Of a stretch of DNA of 64,000 bases, positions 45,570-53,697 are shown one piece after another. The stretch covers positions 62,001-126,000 of the forward strand of contig NZ_JAGMUO010000007.1 of the NCBI RefSeq assembly GCF_019049325.1. The letters are read 5' to 3'. The translations under genes and the position numbers were made by a program. Position 1 is the first letter of the stretch, and each line of letters starts with the position of its first letter. Origin of the DNA: Streptomyces sp. AC512_CC834. GTDB lineage: Bacteria; Actinomycetota; Actinomycetes; Streptomycetales; Streptomycetaceae. The notes under the pieces are model-generated. The model was not told the DNA's origin. It did not search any database and saw nothing but the letters and a program-made list of their open reading frames with translations.

Positions 45570-45644
45570 GAGCCGCTCGTGCACTCTGCCCGCGATCCCG
45601 CCTTCCGTGCCCCATGGGCATCGCCTTCGGCGGTCGACACGAAA

Positions 45645-45685
45645 GAGCGGGACTGGATGGACCCCCCGGCCCTCCAGTCCCGCTC
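45645..45685 (+). terminator. Terminator after merR
   Basis: GAGCGGGACTGGA (45645) and TCCAGTCCCGCTC (ending 45685) form a perfect 13-bp stem with a pyrimidine-rich downstream tract. Confidence 0.75.
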
Positions 45686-45699
45686 CCTTTCCACTCCCC

Positions 45700-45833
45700 C
45701 GTGGATCCCCCGTGATCCCCGTGTCCCCCGTGTTTCCCCCGTGGTGCTTCCCCGTGAGTAAGAGTCCGGCCCGGCCCCCGTGATACACCCGGGCTCGAAC
45801 TTTTTTCGCGGGGCCCCCACCCCTCGGGCCCGC
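45700..45833. repeat. CCCCGTG repeat tract and hairpin downstream of sigQ
   Basis: From 45700 to 45757 CCCCCGTG-type words recur five or six times. The same word array occurs inside the sigQ coding region at about 46395-46441. Near sigQ, GCGGGGCCC (45808) pairs with GGGCCCGC (ending 45833) to form a likely terminator, with a T-run before it on the plus strand. Confidence 0.5.
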
Positions 45834-45850
45834 CTTCTCGGCCCGTACCT

Positions 45851-46600
45851 TCAGGCGACCAGTTCGCCGAAGGCGTCCTCCCGGTCACGGCCGAAGCTGA
45901 GGACCTCGTCCTCGCGCAGCCGGCGGAGCGACCGCCAGATGCTGGACTTCACCGTGCCGACACTGATGTCGAGGATGTCCGCGATCTCCGGGTCCGTGCG
46001 GCCCTCGTAGTAGCGCAGGACCAGCATGGTGCGCTGGAGCTCGGGCAGCCGGGCCAGCGCCTGCCACAGGACCGTACGCAGTTCGGTGCCGCGCATCGCG
46101 TCCATGTTGCCGGGCGTCTCCGGCAGTTCCTCGGTCGGGTACTCGTTGAGCTTGCGGCGCCGCCAGGCGCTGATGTGCAGGTTGGTCATGGTGCGGCGGA
46201 GGTAGCCGCCGACCGCCGCCTTGTCACTGATCCGGTCCCACGCCCGGTAGGTCGAGAACAGCGCGCTCTGCAGCAGGTCCTCGGCCTCGAAGCGGTCGCC
46301 GGTGAGGTGGTAGGCGGTGGCGTACAGGGAGGAGCGCCGCTCCTGGACGTAGGCGGTGAACTCCGCCTCCGACAGGGAAGGGCGCTCCCCCTGAACCTCC
46401 GTGTCCCCCGTGACCCCCGTGTTCCCCGTTTCCCCCGTCTGCGCGTCAACCACCGTCATGTACGCGGTGTGCTGACGCCCGGTGCCGCGAGCGCACCCCC
46501 GCCCGCTCACGGCACCGGACTTCTCGGAACCCCGGTGTGCGTGCACGTCGTGCAGACGCGTGACCACTGCGCTGGTGTTGATGCCCTGCAGCGTGTTCAT
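45851..46600 (-). CDS. sigQ: ECF sigma factor SigQ
   Basis: A 249-aa SigE-group sigma factor. The N-terminal ~60 residues are a non-conserved extension with a TGETGNTGVTGDT repeat; sigma region 2 (FEAEDLLQSALFSTYRAWDRI) and region 4 (DPEIADILDISVGTVKSSIWRSLRRL) follow. Divergent from afsQ1; SigQ is known from S. coelicolor as part of the AfsQ network that links envelope or nitrogen stress to antibiotic production. Closely matches my memory of S. coelicolor SigQ, including the MNTL start. Confidence 0.93.
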   Translation of the reverse strand: MNTLQGINTSAVVTRLHDVHAHRGSEKSGAVSGRGCARGTGRQHTAYMTVVDAQTGETGNTGVTGDTEVQGERPSLSEAEFTAYVQERRSSLYATAYHLTGDRFEAEDLLQSALFSTYRAWDRISDKAAVGGYLRRTMTNLHISAWRRRKLNEYPTEELPETPGNMDAMRGTELRTVLWQALARLPELQRTMLVLRYYEGRTDPEIADILDISVGTVKSSIWRSLRRLREDEVLSFGRDREDAFGELVA

Positions 46601-46644
46601 CTCGCGCCTCCCGTCGTGGACTTCCGGTGTTCGGTCTGCCGTAC

Positions 46645-46689
46645 TGCGACTTGCCGTGGTGCGACCTGCTGTGGTGCGACTTGCTGTGT
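46645..46689. repeat. Three 15-bp direct repeats upstream of sigQ/afsQ1
   Basis: TGCGACTTGCCGTGG, TGCGACCTGCTGTGG and TGCGACTTGCTGTGT follow each other without gaps. They lie in the divergent sigQ-afsQ1 region, nearer to sigQ, and could be regulator half-sites. Confidence 0.75.
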
Positions 46690-46741
46690 TGCTTGTGACG
46701 AAAAGCTTGCCCCGGCGACTTCATGGCCGTGTCCGCCGACT

Positions 46742-46771
46742 GTCACAGGGCTGTCACAGGGGTCCCGTCAC
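46742..46771. promoter_or_regulatory. AfsQ1-type box
   Basis: GTCAC-agggct-GTCAC at 46742-46757 fits the established AfsQ1 consensus GTnAC-n6-GTnAC exactly; a further GTCAC is at 46767. It lies between sigQ and afsQ1, as expected for known AfsQ1 control of both. Confidence 0.8.
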
Positions 46772-46870
46772 CGCTGGACCACCGTTCCTTCACAGGGTCC
46801 GGCGGCATCGTCCGGCCCCATCCGCACCCACAGGTCGAACACCACCCCCTCCATGGGCCAGAATGAGCGC

Positions 46871-47548
46871 GTGCCTTCCCTGTTGCTGATCGAGGACGAC
46901 GACGCCATCCGTACGGCCCTGGAGCTCTCTCTGACCCGCCAGGGCCACCGGGTGGCCACCGCTGCCAGTGGTGAGGACGGTCTGAAGCTTCTGCGCGAGC
47001 AGCGGCCGGACCTGATCGTGCTGGACGTGATGCTGCCCGGCATCGACGGTTTCGAGGTGTGCCGTCGTATCCGGCGCACCGACCAGTTGCCGATCATCCT
47101 GCTGACCGCGCGCAACGACGACATCGACGTGGTCGTCGGTCTCGAGTCGGGCGCCGACGACTACGTCGTCAAACCCGTCCAGGGCCGGGTGCTTGACGCC
47201 CGGATCCGGGCCGTGCTGCGGCGCGGGGAACGGGAGTCCACCGACTCGGCGAGCTTCGGCAGCCTGGTCATCGACCGTTCGGCGATGACCGTGACGAAGA
47301 ACGGCGAGGACCTCCAGCTCACGCCGACCGAGCTGCGGCTGCTGCTGGAGCTGAGCCGGCGGCCGGGGCAGGCGCTGTCCCGGCAGCAGTTGCTGCGGCT
47401 GGTGTGGGAGCACGACTACCTCGGTGACTCCCGGCTGGTGGACGCCTGCGTGCAGCGGCTGCGCGCCAAGGTCGAGGACGTGCCGTCGTCCCCGACCCTG
47501 ATCCGTACCGTGCGGGGTGTCGGCTACCGGCTGGATCCGCCTCAGTGA
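46871..47548 (+). CDS. afsQ1: Response regulator AfsQ1
   Basis: A 225-aa OmpR/PhoB-type regulator. Receiver domain with phosphorylated Asp in LIVLDVMLP and Lys in VVKPVQ; winged helix (LTPTELRLLLELSRRPGQALSR) at the C-terminus. The GTG at 46871 gives the length recalled for S. coelicolor AfsQ1. With AfsQ2 it regulates antibiotic and nitrogen-related genes. Stop overlaps afsQ2 by four bases. Confidence 0.95.
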   Translation: MPSLLLIEDDDAIRTALELSLTRQGHRVATAASGEDGLKLLREQRPDLIVLDVMLPGIDGFEVCRRIRRTDQLPIILLTARNDDIDVVVGLESGADDYVVKPVQGRVLDARIRAVLRRGERESTDSASFGSLVIDRSAMTVTKNGEDLQLTPTELRLLLELSRRPGQALSRQQLLRLVWEHDYLGDSRLVDACVQRLRAKVEDVPSSPTLIRTVRGVGYRLDPPQ

Positions 47549-49140
47549 CGAAGGAACACCAGGGGAGTACCCGCGGCTGGGCCGCGGCTCGCAAGGGAGT
47601 CTGGTCCTGGCTGCGCTTCACCAGCCTGCGCCTCAGGCTGGTCCTCGTCTTCGGTCTGGTCGCGCTCACCGCCGCCGTGTCCGCGTCCGGCATCGCGTAC
47701 TGGCTGAACCGGGAGGCGGTGCTCACCCGCACCCAGGACGCGGTGCTGCGCGACTTCGAGCAGGAGATGCAGAACCGGGCGGGCGCGCTGCCCGAGCACC
47801 CCACGCAGGACGAGTTGCAGCACACGGCGGGGCAGATGGCCAACAGCAGCCAGCGGTTCAGCGTGCTGCTGGTCGCCGAGGACGCCGACGGCGGCTCCGT
47901 GTACGGCAGCTCCGGCGGCCTGGGCGGCTTCGCGCTGTCCGACGTGCCCGAGTCGCTGCGCACGGCGGTGAACAAGGAGCAGAAGGCCACCTCGGCCAAC
48001 AAGCACCCGTACCACCTGTACTGGCAGCGGATCACCGACGACGACACCCCGTACCTGGTGGCCGGCACGAAGGTGATCGGCGGCGGGCCGACGGGCTACA
48101 TGCTCAAGTCACTGGAACCGGAGGCCAAGGACCTGAACTCGCTCGCCTGGTCGCTGGGGATCGCCACCGCACTCGCCCTGCTCGGTTCCGCACTGCTCGC
48201 ACAGGCCCTGGCGACGACCGTGCTGAAGCCCGTGCACCGGCTCGGGGTCGCGGCACGGCGCCTGGGCGAGGGGAAACTGGACACCCGGCTGCGGGTGTCC
48301 GGCACCGACGAACTGGCCGATCTGTCCCGGACGTTCAACAGCGCCGCCGAGGCGCTGGAGAAGCGGGTCGCTGACATGGCGGGACGGGAGCAGGCGTCCC
48401 GGCGCTTCGTCGCGGACATGAGCCATGAGCTGCGGACACCGCTGACGGCGATCACCGCCGTGACGGAGGTGCTGGAGGACGAGCTGCAGTTCGAGGGCGA
48501 GGGCGGGAGTTTCGACCCGATGGTCGAGCCCGCCGTACGGCTGGTGGTCAGCGAGACGCGGCGGCTGAACGACCTCGTGGAGAACCTGATGGAGGTCACC
48601 CGCTTCGACGCGGGCACCGCCCGGCTGGTCCTGGACGACGTCGACGTCGCCGACCAGATCACCGCCTGCATCGACGCCCGCGCCTGGCTGGACGCCGTCG
48701 ACCTGGACGCCGAGCGGGGCATCCACGCCCGGCTTGACCCGCGGCGCCTGGACGTGATCCTCGCCAACCTGATCGGCAACGCGCTCAAGCACGGCGGGTC
48801 GCCGGTCAGGGTGTCGGTGTCGCGGGCCGACGACGAGGTCGTCATCCAGGTGCGGGACAACGGGCCCGGCATCCCCGAGGACGTCCTGCCGCACGTCTTC
48901 GACCGTTTCTACAAGGCGAGCGCCTCCCGGCCGCGCTCCGAGGGCAGCGGGCTCGGCCTGTCCATCGCCCTGGAGAACGCGCACATCCACGGCGGTGGGA
49001 TCACCGCCGCGAACTCCCCGGAGGGTGGTGCGGTGTTCACGCTGCGGCTGCCGCAGGACCCGTCCCCGGCCGCCGACGAGGACGGCGAGGACACCGAAGA
49101 CACCGAGCACCAGGGCAAGGACGCGAAGGGACAGGTCTGA
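47545..49140 (+). CDS. afsQ2: Sensor histidine kinase AfsQ2
   Basis: A 531-aa kinase. TM1 (LRLVLVFGLVALTAAVSASG), extracytoplasmic sensor (~50-190), TM2 (LGIATALALLGSALLAQAL), HAMP, then HisKA with phosphoacceptor His in MSHELRTPLTAITAV and HATPase with NLIGNALKHGG, DNGPGIPEDV and GSGLGLSIAL. The acidic tail is low-complexity. GTG start coupled to afsQ1; next gene starts inside its stop codon. Confidence 0.95.
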   Translation: MTKEHQGSTRGWAAARKGVWSWLRFTSLRLRLVLVFGLVALTAAVSASGIAYWLNREAVLTRTQDAVLRDFEQEMQNRAGALPEHPTQDELQHTAGQMANSSQRFSVLLVAEDADGGSVYGSSGGLGGFALSDVPESLRTAVNKEQKATSANKHPYHLYWQRITDDDTPYLVAGTKVIGGGPTGYMLKSLEPEAKDLNSLAWSLGIATALALLGSALLAQALATTVLKPVHRLGVAARRLGEGKLDTRLRVSGTDELADLSRTFNSAAEALEKRVADMAGREQASRRFVADMSHELRTPLTAITAVTEVLEDELQFEGEGGSFDPMVEPAVRLVVSETRRLNDLVENLMEVTRFDAGTARLVLDDVDVADQITACIDARAWLDAVDLDAERGIHARLDPRRLDVILANLIGNALKHGGSPVRVSVSRADDEVVIQVRDNGPGIPEDVLPHVFDRFYKASASRPRSEGSGLGLSIALENAHIHGGGITAANSPEGGAVFTLRLPQDPSPAADEDGEDTEDTEHQGKDAKGQV

Positions 49141-49751
49141 TGACCGTACGCCGGCTGCCGGCCCTCTCCGGGCTCGTGGCACTGGCCGCACTGCTGGCCG
49201 GGTGCGGCATCCGCGCCACGGAGGTGCCCACGGACTACGGTCCCGCGCCCTCGCGGGTGCGCTGCTCGCTCGCCGAGCCGGACGTGTCGACGCGGGCCAC
49301 GCCCGGTCTGCCGGCGCAGGTGTTCCTGCTGTGCGGCTCGTCGCTGGTGGCCGTGGACCGCACGGTGCGGGTGCCGGACGGCGCGTCGGACTCCGGGCGG
49401 CGGGTCCAGGTGGCCCAGGGGCTGCTGAACGAGCTGGCCGAGCAGCCGTCGGCCGCGGAGAAGGAGGCCGGGTACACGTCGGACGTGCGCCGCGGGATCA
49501 CCGTGACCGGCCCGCGCTCCGGCGACCCCGAGGACACGCTGCGGCTGAGTACCGATCCCGACGACCTCACGTCGTACGCCCTCGCCCAGGTCGTGTGCAC
49601 CTTCTCCGACTCGGCCGCGGCCGAGGGCGACGGGTCCGTCGTCCTGGCCGGTCCCACCGACCGGTCCGCCCGCCGTTACGCCTGTACGGACGAGGTCCGG
49701 GCCCGGCCCGGCAGCAACGAACCGCCGGCCTCCGAGGTCGGCGGCGACTGA
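49140..49751 (+). CDS. AfsQ-associated lipoprotein (GerMN-like)
   Basis: A 203-aa lipoprotein with lipobox LLAGC near residue 22 and a GerMN-like region (VFLLCGSSLVAVDRTV, VAQGLLNELAEQPSAAE). Overlaps the afsQ2 stop by one base (TGATG), so it is part of the two-component operon and may sense or modulate the signal for AfsQ2, as three-gene kinase/regulator/lipoprotein systems do (called AfsQ3 in some reports). Confidence 0.85.
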   Translation: MTVRRLPALSGLVALAALLAGCGIRATEVPTDYGPAPSRVRCSLAEPDVSTRATPGLPAQVFLLCGSSLVAVDRTVRVPDGASDSGRRVQVAQGLLNELAEQPSAAEKEAGYTSDVRRGITVTGPRSGDPEDTLRLSTDPDDLTSYALAQVVCTFSDSAAAEGDGSVVLAGPTDRSARRYACTDEVRARPGSNEPPASEVGGD

Positions 49752-49909
49752 AGGAGGCTGACCCGACGGCCGGCGGCAGGGTTCGCAGGCGTGTCCCGGG
49801 TGCGGCGCGGGGGTCGTGTGGCGGCCACGTGGGGGCCATGTGGCGCAAGCCTCACCCTTGCGTGTGAGAGGCCGGAACCGCGCGCGGCGAAGGGCGCGTC
49901 TAGGGGGAC

Positions 49910-50461
49910 GTGCAGCGTCATGGGTTCCTCGGCGGCAGCGCCGCGCTCCGCATCCGTGTGACAGGAAGTGTTCTCCTGGTCGCACATCTCGCGTTCGTCG
50001 CCTGGTACACGCTGCGGCCACTGGACGTTCCCTGGGTGCTGCCTCCCAACCTGCAGCCGTTCGCCGGGATCCGCGCCGACCTGGCGCTGGGCCGGCCCGA
50101 GGCGGTGCGGTCGCTGGGTGGGGCGCTCGCCCTGCTGGCGCCGCTCGGCGTGCTGCTGCCGATGGCCGGCGGGCGGCTGGCCGTGTCGCCGCTGGCCTCC
50201 CTGCTGCGCACCATGGCCGCGGGCGCCCTGCTGTCGCTGGGCATCGAGCTGCTGCAGACCGGGGTGCCCGGTCAGGTCGTCGACGTGGACTCGGTGCTGC
50301 TGAACACGCTGGGCGTGGCCCTGGTGCACCTCGCCGTCGTTCCGGCGGGCCGGGTCCGGCTCCGCCGCAGGTACCGGCGGGACGGTGCGGCGGGCGTCCT
50401 CCAGGAGGAGCCCGGTCAGGGTCGGACCCCGACGATTCCCAGGGTCGGTATCGCACCGTAG
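49910..50461 (+). CDS. VanZ-like membrane protein
   Basis: A 183-aa protein with four helices and a VanZ-type pattern (VAWYTLRPLDVPWVLPPNLQPFAG; LLSLGIELLQTGVPG; DVDSVLLNTLGVALV). VanZ relatives affect envelope traits or teicoplanin tolerance, but roles vary. GTG start after GGGGG. Confidence 0.88.
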   Translation: MQRHGFLGGSAALRIRVTGSVLLVAHLAFVAWYTLRPLDVPWVLPPNLQPFAGIRADLALGRPEAVRSLGGALALLAPLGVLLPMAGGRLAVSPLASLLRTMAAGALLSLGIELLQTGVPGQVVDVDSVLLNTLGVALVHLAVVPAGRVRLRRRYRRDGAAGVLQEEPGQGRTPTIPRVGIAP

Positions 50462-50556
50462 AGCGACGCTTTGTTCCGTTCGTCTCCGTAGCGTGGAGGG
50501 CAGATGAAGGGGAAGCCGGAGGGCAGCCCCACCCACACGCTCACGAAGGAGCCGCG

Positions 50557-50760
50557 ATGTCCCGCCTCGCCCGCCCCACCAACGGCCGCATGATCGGCGG
50601 AGTGTGCGCCGCGCTGGCCCGGCGCTTCGGCACCTCCACCACCACGATGCGGGTGATCTTCGTGGTCTCCTGCCTGCTGCCCGGCCCGCAGTTCCTGCTC
50701 TACCTGGCCCTGTGGATCCTGCTCCCGTCCGAGGAGAAGGCCGCCCGCACGGCCTGGTGA
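50557..50760 (+). CDS. PspC-domain membrane protein
   Basis: A 67-aa stand-alone PspC domain (RMIGGVCAALARRFGTSTTTMRVIF then a membrane helix FLLYLALWILLP). AAGGAG six bases before ATG. Likely linked to membrane stress together with the preceding genes. Confidence 0.9.
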   Translation: MSRLARPTNGRMIGGVCAALARRFGTSTTTMRVIFVVSCLLPGPQFLLYLALWILLPSEEKAARTAW

Positions 50761-50790
50761 CGCACGCACACGTACCTCCCCCCTCTGGTA

Positions 50791-50835
50791 CGCCGACGGG
50801 GCGCACCCGGTCTCGCCGGGTGCGCCCCGTCGGCG
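50791..50835. terminator. Perfect 20-bp stem terminator
   Basis: The 20 bp at 50791-50810 (starting CGCCGACGGG) are exactly repeated in reverse complement at 50816-50835 with a 5-nt loop, separating the pspC and secreted-protein genes. Confidence 0.9.
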
Positions 50836-50855
50836 CGTGGGGAGGGTGGCGCGGG

Positions 50856-51224
50856 TCAGCCGCCGAGCGGGAGGCCGTTGACCGGCAGGCCCTGCGTGGG
50901 CAGCCCCTGCACCGGCACTCCGCCGAGCAGCTTGGCGACCGGCTCGGTCGGGCCCTCGGCGAGCTGCTCGGCGACGACCTGCTCGACGACCGGCTGCGCG
51001 ACGGTCAGACCGGTGTGGGAGATCTTGCGGCCCTGCTCCAGCACGTTTCCGGCGCCGGGCGCCACCTGGGAGACGGTCTCCGCGGGGAGGGTGCGGGTGA
51101 CGGAGTCCACCGTCTGCGCGGCGTCCGGCAGCTCGGGGGCCGCGGTGGCCGCGCCCGCGCCGGCGGCGGCGAAGGCGGCACCGAGGGCGGCGACACCGAG
51201 GGTCTTGGCAGCAGACTGCTTCAT
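50856..51224 (-). CDS. Small secreted protein with QGLP repeats
   Basis: A 122-aa exported protein: signal peptide (MKQSAAKTLGVAALGAAFAAA...TAA), then a helical acidic middle (QTVDSVTRTLPAETVSQ) and a tail of QGLP/NGLP repeats. No cysteine. Similar in style to the product at 42847. Function unknown. Confidence 0.75.
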   Translation of the reverse strand: MKQSAAKTLGVAALGAAFAAAGAGAATAAPELPDAAQTVDSVTRTLPAETVSQVAPGAGNVLEQGRKISHTGLTVAQPVVEQVVAEQLAEGPTEPVAKLLGGVPVQGLPTQGLPVNGLPLGG

Positions 51225-51364
51225 GAAAATGCGTCCTCGTAATGGGGTGACGGGGATGTGAGCGGTCCTTGACCGTAAACACGCGGCACCCCCCGCGGCA
51301 AACATCGAAATGCGGACGGATGGTGAATGCCCGTCCGCGTTTCCGTACTACTGTCGGCTCCCGA

Positions 51365-52582
51365 TCAAGCCTCGTTCTTCGAAGAACCGCTGGTCGAAGC
51401 GGTCTGCTGGAACAGCCATTCGGACTTCAGCTCCGCATATCCGGGCTTGATCACGTCATTGATCATGGCCAGTCGTTCATCGAAAGGAATGAACGCTGAT
51501 TTCATCGCATTGACGGAGAACCACTGCATGTCGTCGAGCGTGTAACCGAACGCCTCGACAAGATGCTCGAATTCCCGGCTCATGCTGGTGTGGGACATCA
51601 GCCGGTTGTCAGTGTTGACGGTGGCCCGGAAGTGCAGCCGGCGCAGCAGTCCGATGGGGTGCTCGGCGTAGGAGTCCGCGGCGCCCGTCTGGAGGTTGGA
51701 GCTGGGGCACAGCTCCAGCGGGATCCGCTTGTCCCGGACGTAGGAGGCGAGCCGGCCGAGCTTGACCGAGCCGTCGTCGTGGACCTGGATGTCGTCGATG
51801 ATGCGCACACCGTGCCCGAGCCGGTCGGCGCCGCACCACTGGAGGGCCTGCCAGATGGACGGCAGCCCGAAGGCCTCACCGGCGTGGATGGTGAAGTGGT
51901 TGTTCTCCCGCTTGAGGTACTCGAAGGCGTCCAGGTGCCGGGTGGGCGGGTACCCGGCCTCGGCGCCCGCGATGTCGAATCCGACGACTCCCCCGCCGCC
52001 GACGTCCAGGTCGCGGTAGCGGTTGGCGAGTTCGGCGATCTCCAGCGAGCGGGCGGCGTGCCGCATCGCGGTGAGCAGGGCGCCGACGCGGATGCGGTGG
52101 CCGTTGTCCCGCGCGCGCCGCTCGCCCTCCCGGAACCCCGCGTTGACGGCCTCGACGACCTCTTCGAGGGTCAGCCCCTTCTCGAGGTGCTGCTCGGGGG
52201 CGTACCGCACCTCGGCGTAGACGACGCCGTCCTCGGCGAGGTCCTCGGCACACTCGGCGGCGACCCGGACCAGGGCCTCGCGGGTCTGCATGACGCCGAC
52301 GGTGTGGGAGAAGGTCTCCAGGTACCGCTCGAGCGAGCCGGAGTCGGCGGCCTGCCGGAACCAGGTGCCGAGCAGGTCGGGGTCGGTCTCGGGGAGGTCC
52401 GGGTAGCCGGTCTCGCGGGCGAGTTCGACGACCGTGCCGGGACGCAGTCCGCCGTCGAGATGGTCGTGCAGCAGCACCTTCGGCGCCCGGCGGATCCGGT
52501 CCGGCGTCGGTGTCCTCACGGCCGTCGCGTTGTTCGTCGCCGCGCTCTTCGCCGTGCCCTTCGCTGCACTCTGACTCGTCAT
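51365..52582 (-). CDS. add: Adenosine deaminase
   Basis: A 405-aa deaminase converting (deoxy)adenosine to (deoxy)inosine, the substrate of DeoD. Zinc site HDHLDG near residue 40, IHAGEA near 230, GHGVRI and TDNRL are present. The N-terminal 30 residues are Ala/Thr-rich. ATG lies six bases after a -10 box and has no ribosome site, so it should be leaderless. Confidence 0.95.
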   Translation of the reverse strand: MTSQSAAKGTAKSAATNNATAVRTPTPDRIRRAPKVLLHDHLDGGLRPGTVVELARETGYPDLPETDPDLLGTWFRQAADSGSLERYLETFSHTVGVMQTREALVRVAAECAEDLAEDGVVYAEVRYAPEQHLEKGLTLEEVVEAVNAGFREGERRARDNGHRIRVGALLTAMRHAARSLEIAELANRYRDLDVGGGGVVGFDIAGAEAGYPPTRHLDAFEYLKRENNHFTIHAGEAFGLPSIWQALQWCGADRLGHGVRIIDDIQVHDDGSVKLGRLASYVRDKRIPLELCPSSNLQTGAADSYAEHPIGLLRRLHFRATVNTDNRLMSHTSMSREFEHLVEAFGYTLDDMQWFSVNAMKSAFIPFDERLAMINDVIKPGYAELKSEWLFQQTASTSGSSKNEA

Positions 52583-52610
52583 TTCCGCACTCTAACTCCT
52601 ACGCGCGTAG
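52583..52610 (-). promoter_or_regulatory. add promoter with CTACGCGCGTAG operator
   Basis: Reading left: CTACGCGCGTAG (52610-52599), four bases, TAGAGT (-10, 52594-52589), six bases, ATG. Same operator and leaderless layout as deoD and deoC. Confidence 0.75.
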
Positions 52611-52773
52611 AACACCGGGCGAACGCCCGGACCGGGCCATGCGGACGGAACGCGGACGGAACGCGGGCGGCCTGCGGGCGGAATGCGGGGGTCGCGGTGT
52701 ACGGACGAGCCGATATGTAACGGTGACTGCGCGGACAGGTGGCGTACACACCGTCTTCTGAGAATGTTCTGCC

Positions 52774-53535
52774 ATGGCACAGCAAGCGACGCCGGTCCGT
52801 CGGGCCCGGCTGGGGCGGACGCTCGGTCCGGAGGGGACGGCGGTGAGCGGGGTGGTGCTGCTGCTCCCCGGGGGTGACGAGATCTCCGGACGCAGGCCCT
52901 CTCCGCTGCTCGCGACCGCGTCCGTACGGACGTTGGGGCGCCGGCTGGCGCGCGCGGGGCGGGGCGAGGGTCTGGCCACGCACGTCGTGCACTACCGCTA
53001 CCGAGGCTGGAACGGCGCCGAGGCCCACCTCGCCCAGGACGCCGAATGGGCCGCCGACGAGGTAGTACGGCGCTACGGCGACGTTCCCGTCTGCCTGGCC
53101 GGTGTCGACATGGGCGGGCGGGCGGCGTTGCGCGCGGCGGGGCACGAGGCCGTCAACTCGGTGCTGGCGATCGCTCCTTGGCTGCCGGAGGAGGACGTGG
53201 CCGCGCCACCCGAACCGGTGAAGCAGCTCGCCGGGCGGCAGGTGCTGATCGTGCACGGCACGAACGACGAGCGCAGCGACCCGGAGCTGTCGTTCCGGCT
53301 GGCTTCCCGGGCGAAGAAGGCGAACCGCGCCGTGTGCCGTTTCGAGGTGCACTCCGACGGCCACGGGCTGCGCCAGTACCGGGGCGAAGTGGCCGCGCTG
53401 GCCGAGGACTTCGTGCTGGGCGTGCTGTTCGGGCAGTCCTTCTCGCGCCCGGTGGAGGACGCCCTGGCCGCTCCGCCGCCGCTGGGGCTGCGGATGCCGC
53501 TGGCGGTGGGGTTCGGGAAGTCGTTGCGGCGCTGA
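52774..53535 (+). CDS. Alpha/beta-hydrolase-fold protein with Asp at the nucleophile elbow
   Basis: A 253-aa protein. The elbow reads GVDMGGRA (residue ~112) where serine hydrolases have GxSxG; a likely catalytic His is in SDGHGLRQY near residue 197 and an acid in HGTNDERSD. It could be a dehalogenase-like Asp enzyme or a non-catalytic protein. The ATG at 52774 is supported only by position. Divergent from add by 191 bp of Gly/Arg-type repeats (CGGACGGAACG words at 52640-52685). Confidence 0.75.
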   Translation: MAQQATPVRRARLGRTLGPEGTAVSGVVLLLPGGDEISGRRPSPLLATASVRTLGRRLARAGRGEGLATHVVHYRYRGWNGAEAHLAQDAEWAADEVVRRYGDVPVCLAGVDMGGRAALRAAGHEAVNSVLAIAPWLPEEDVAAPPEPVKQLAGRQVLIVHGTNDERSDPELSFRLASRAKKANRAVCRFEVHSDGHGLRQYRGEVAALAEDFVLGVLFGQSFSRPVEDALAAPPPLGLRMPLAVGFGKSLRR

Positions 53536-53569
53536 GCCCTCCCGTGCCGGGGGACGCTGTTGGCGAAGT

Positions 53570-53680
53570 GATTGGACGGTTTGTCCCGCCGACACGCCGC
53601 CGACACGCCGCCGAAGTGGCGCTTCTGCCGGGACAGACTGTCCACACACCGACACACCGACACACCCACACACCGGTCTT
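53570..53680. repeat. Dispersed hairpin element, copy 3 (inverted), plus CACACCGA repeats
   Basis: 53570-53647 is the reverse-oriented copy of the element at 35453: the core GCAGAAGCGCCACTTCG is present on the minus strand, but a GGCGTGTCGGC unit is duplicated. The left arm begins GATTGGACGGTTTGTCCCG. From 53643 to 53680 CACACCGA-like octamers recur about four times. Confidence 0.75.
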
Positions 53681-53697
53681 CGGCAGCAGGCCGCACG

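Noticed and set aside
39800..45600. Accessory small-gene region as an integrated element
   Set aside because: No integrase, excisionase, tRNA or flanking att-like repeat could be found; composition is not clearly different.
45550..45888. His/Gly-rich open frame on the minus strand after sigQ
   Set aside because: It reads the CCCCGTG low-complexity tract and overlaps the sigQ end; no start signal and no family resemblance.
33566..46689. Short tandem repeat groups considered as CRISPR arrays
   Set aside because: Units are 9-15 bp without spacers of constant length and no cas genes are present.
49752..49909. Gap after the AfsQ lipoprotein searched for a small RNA
   Set aside because: Only weak repeats of GTGGCGGCCACGTGG type are seen; nothing that can be supported.
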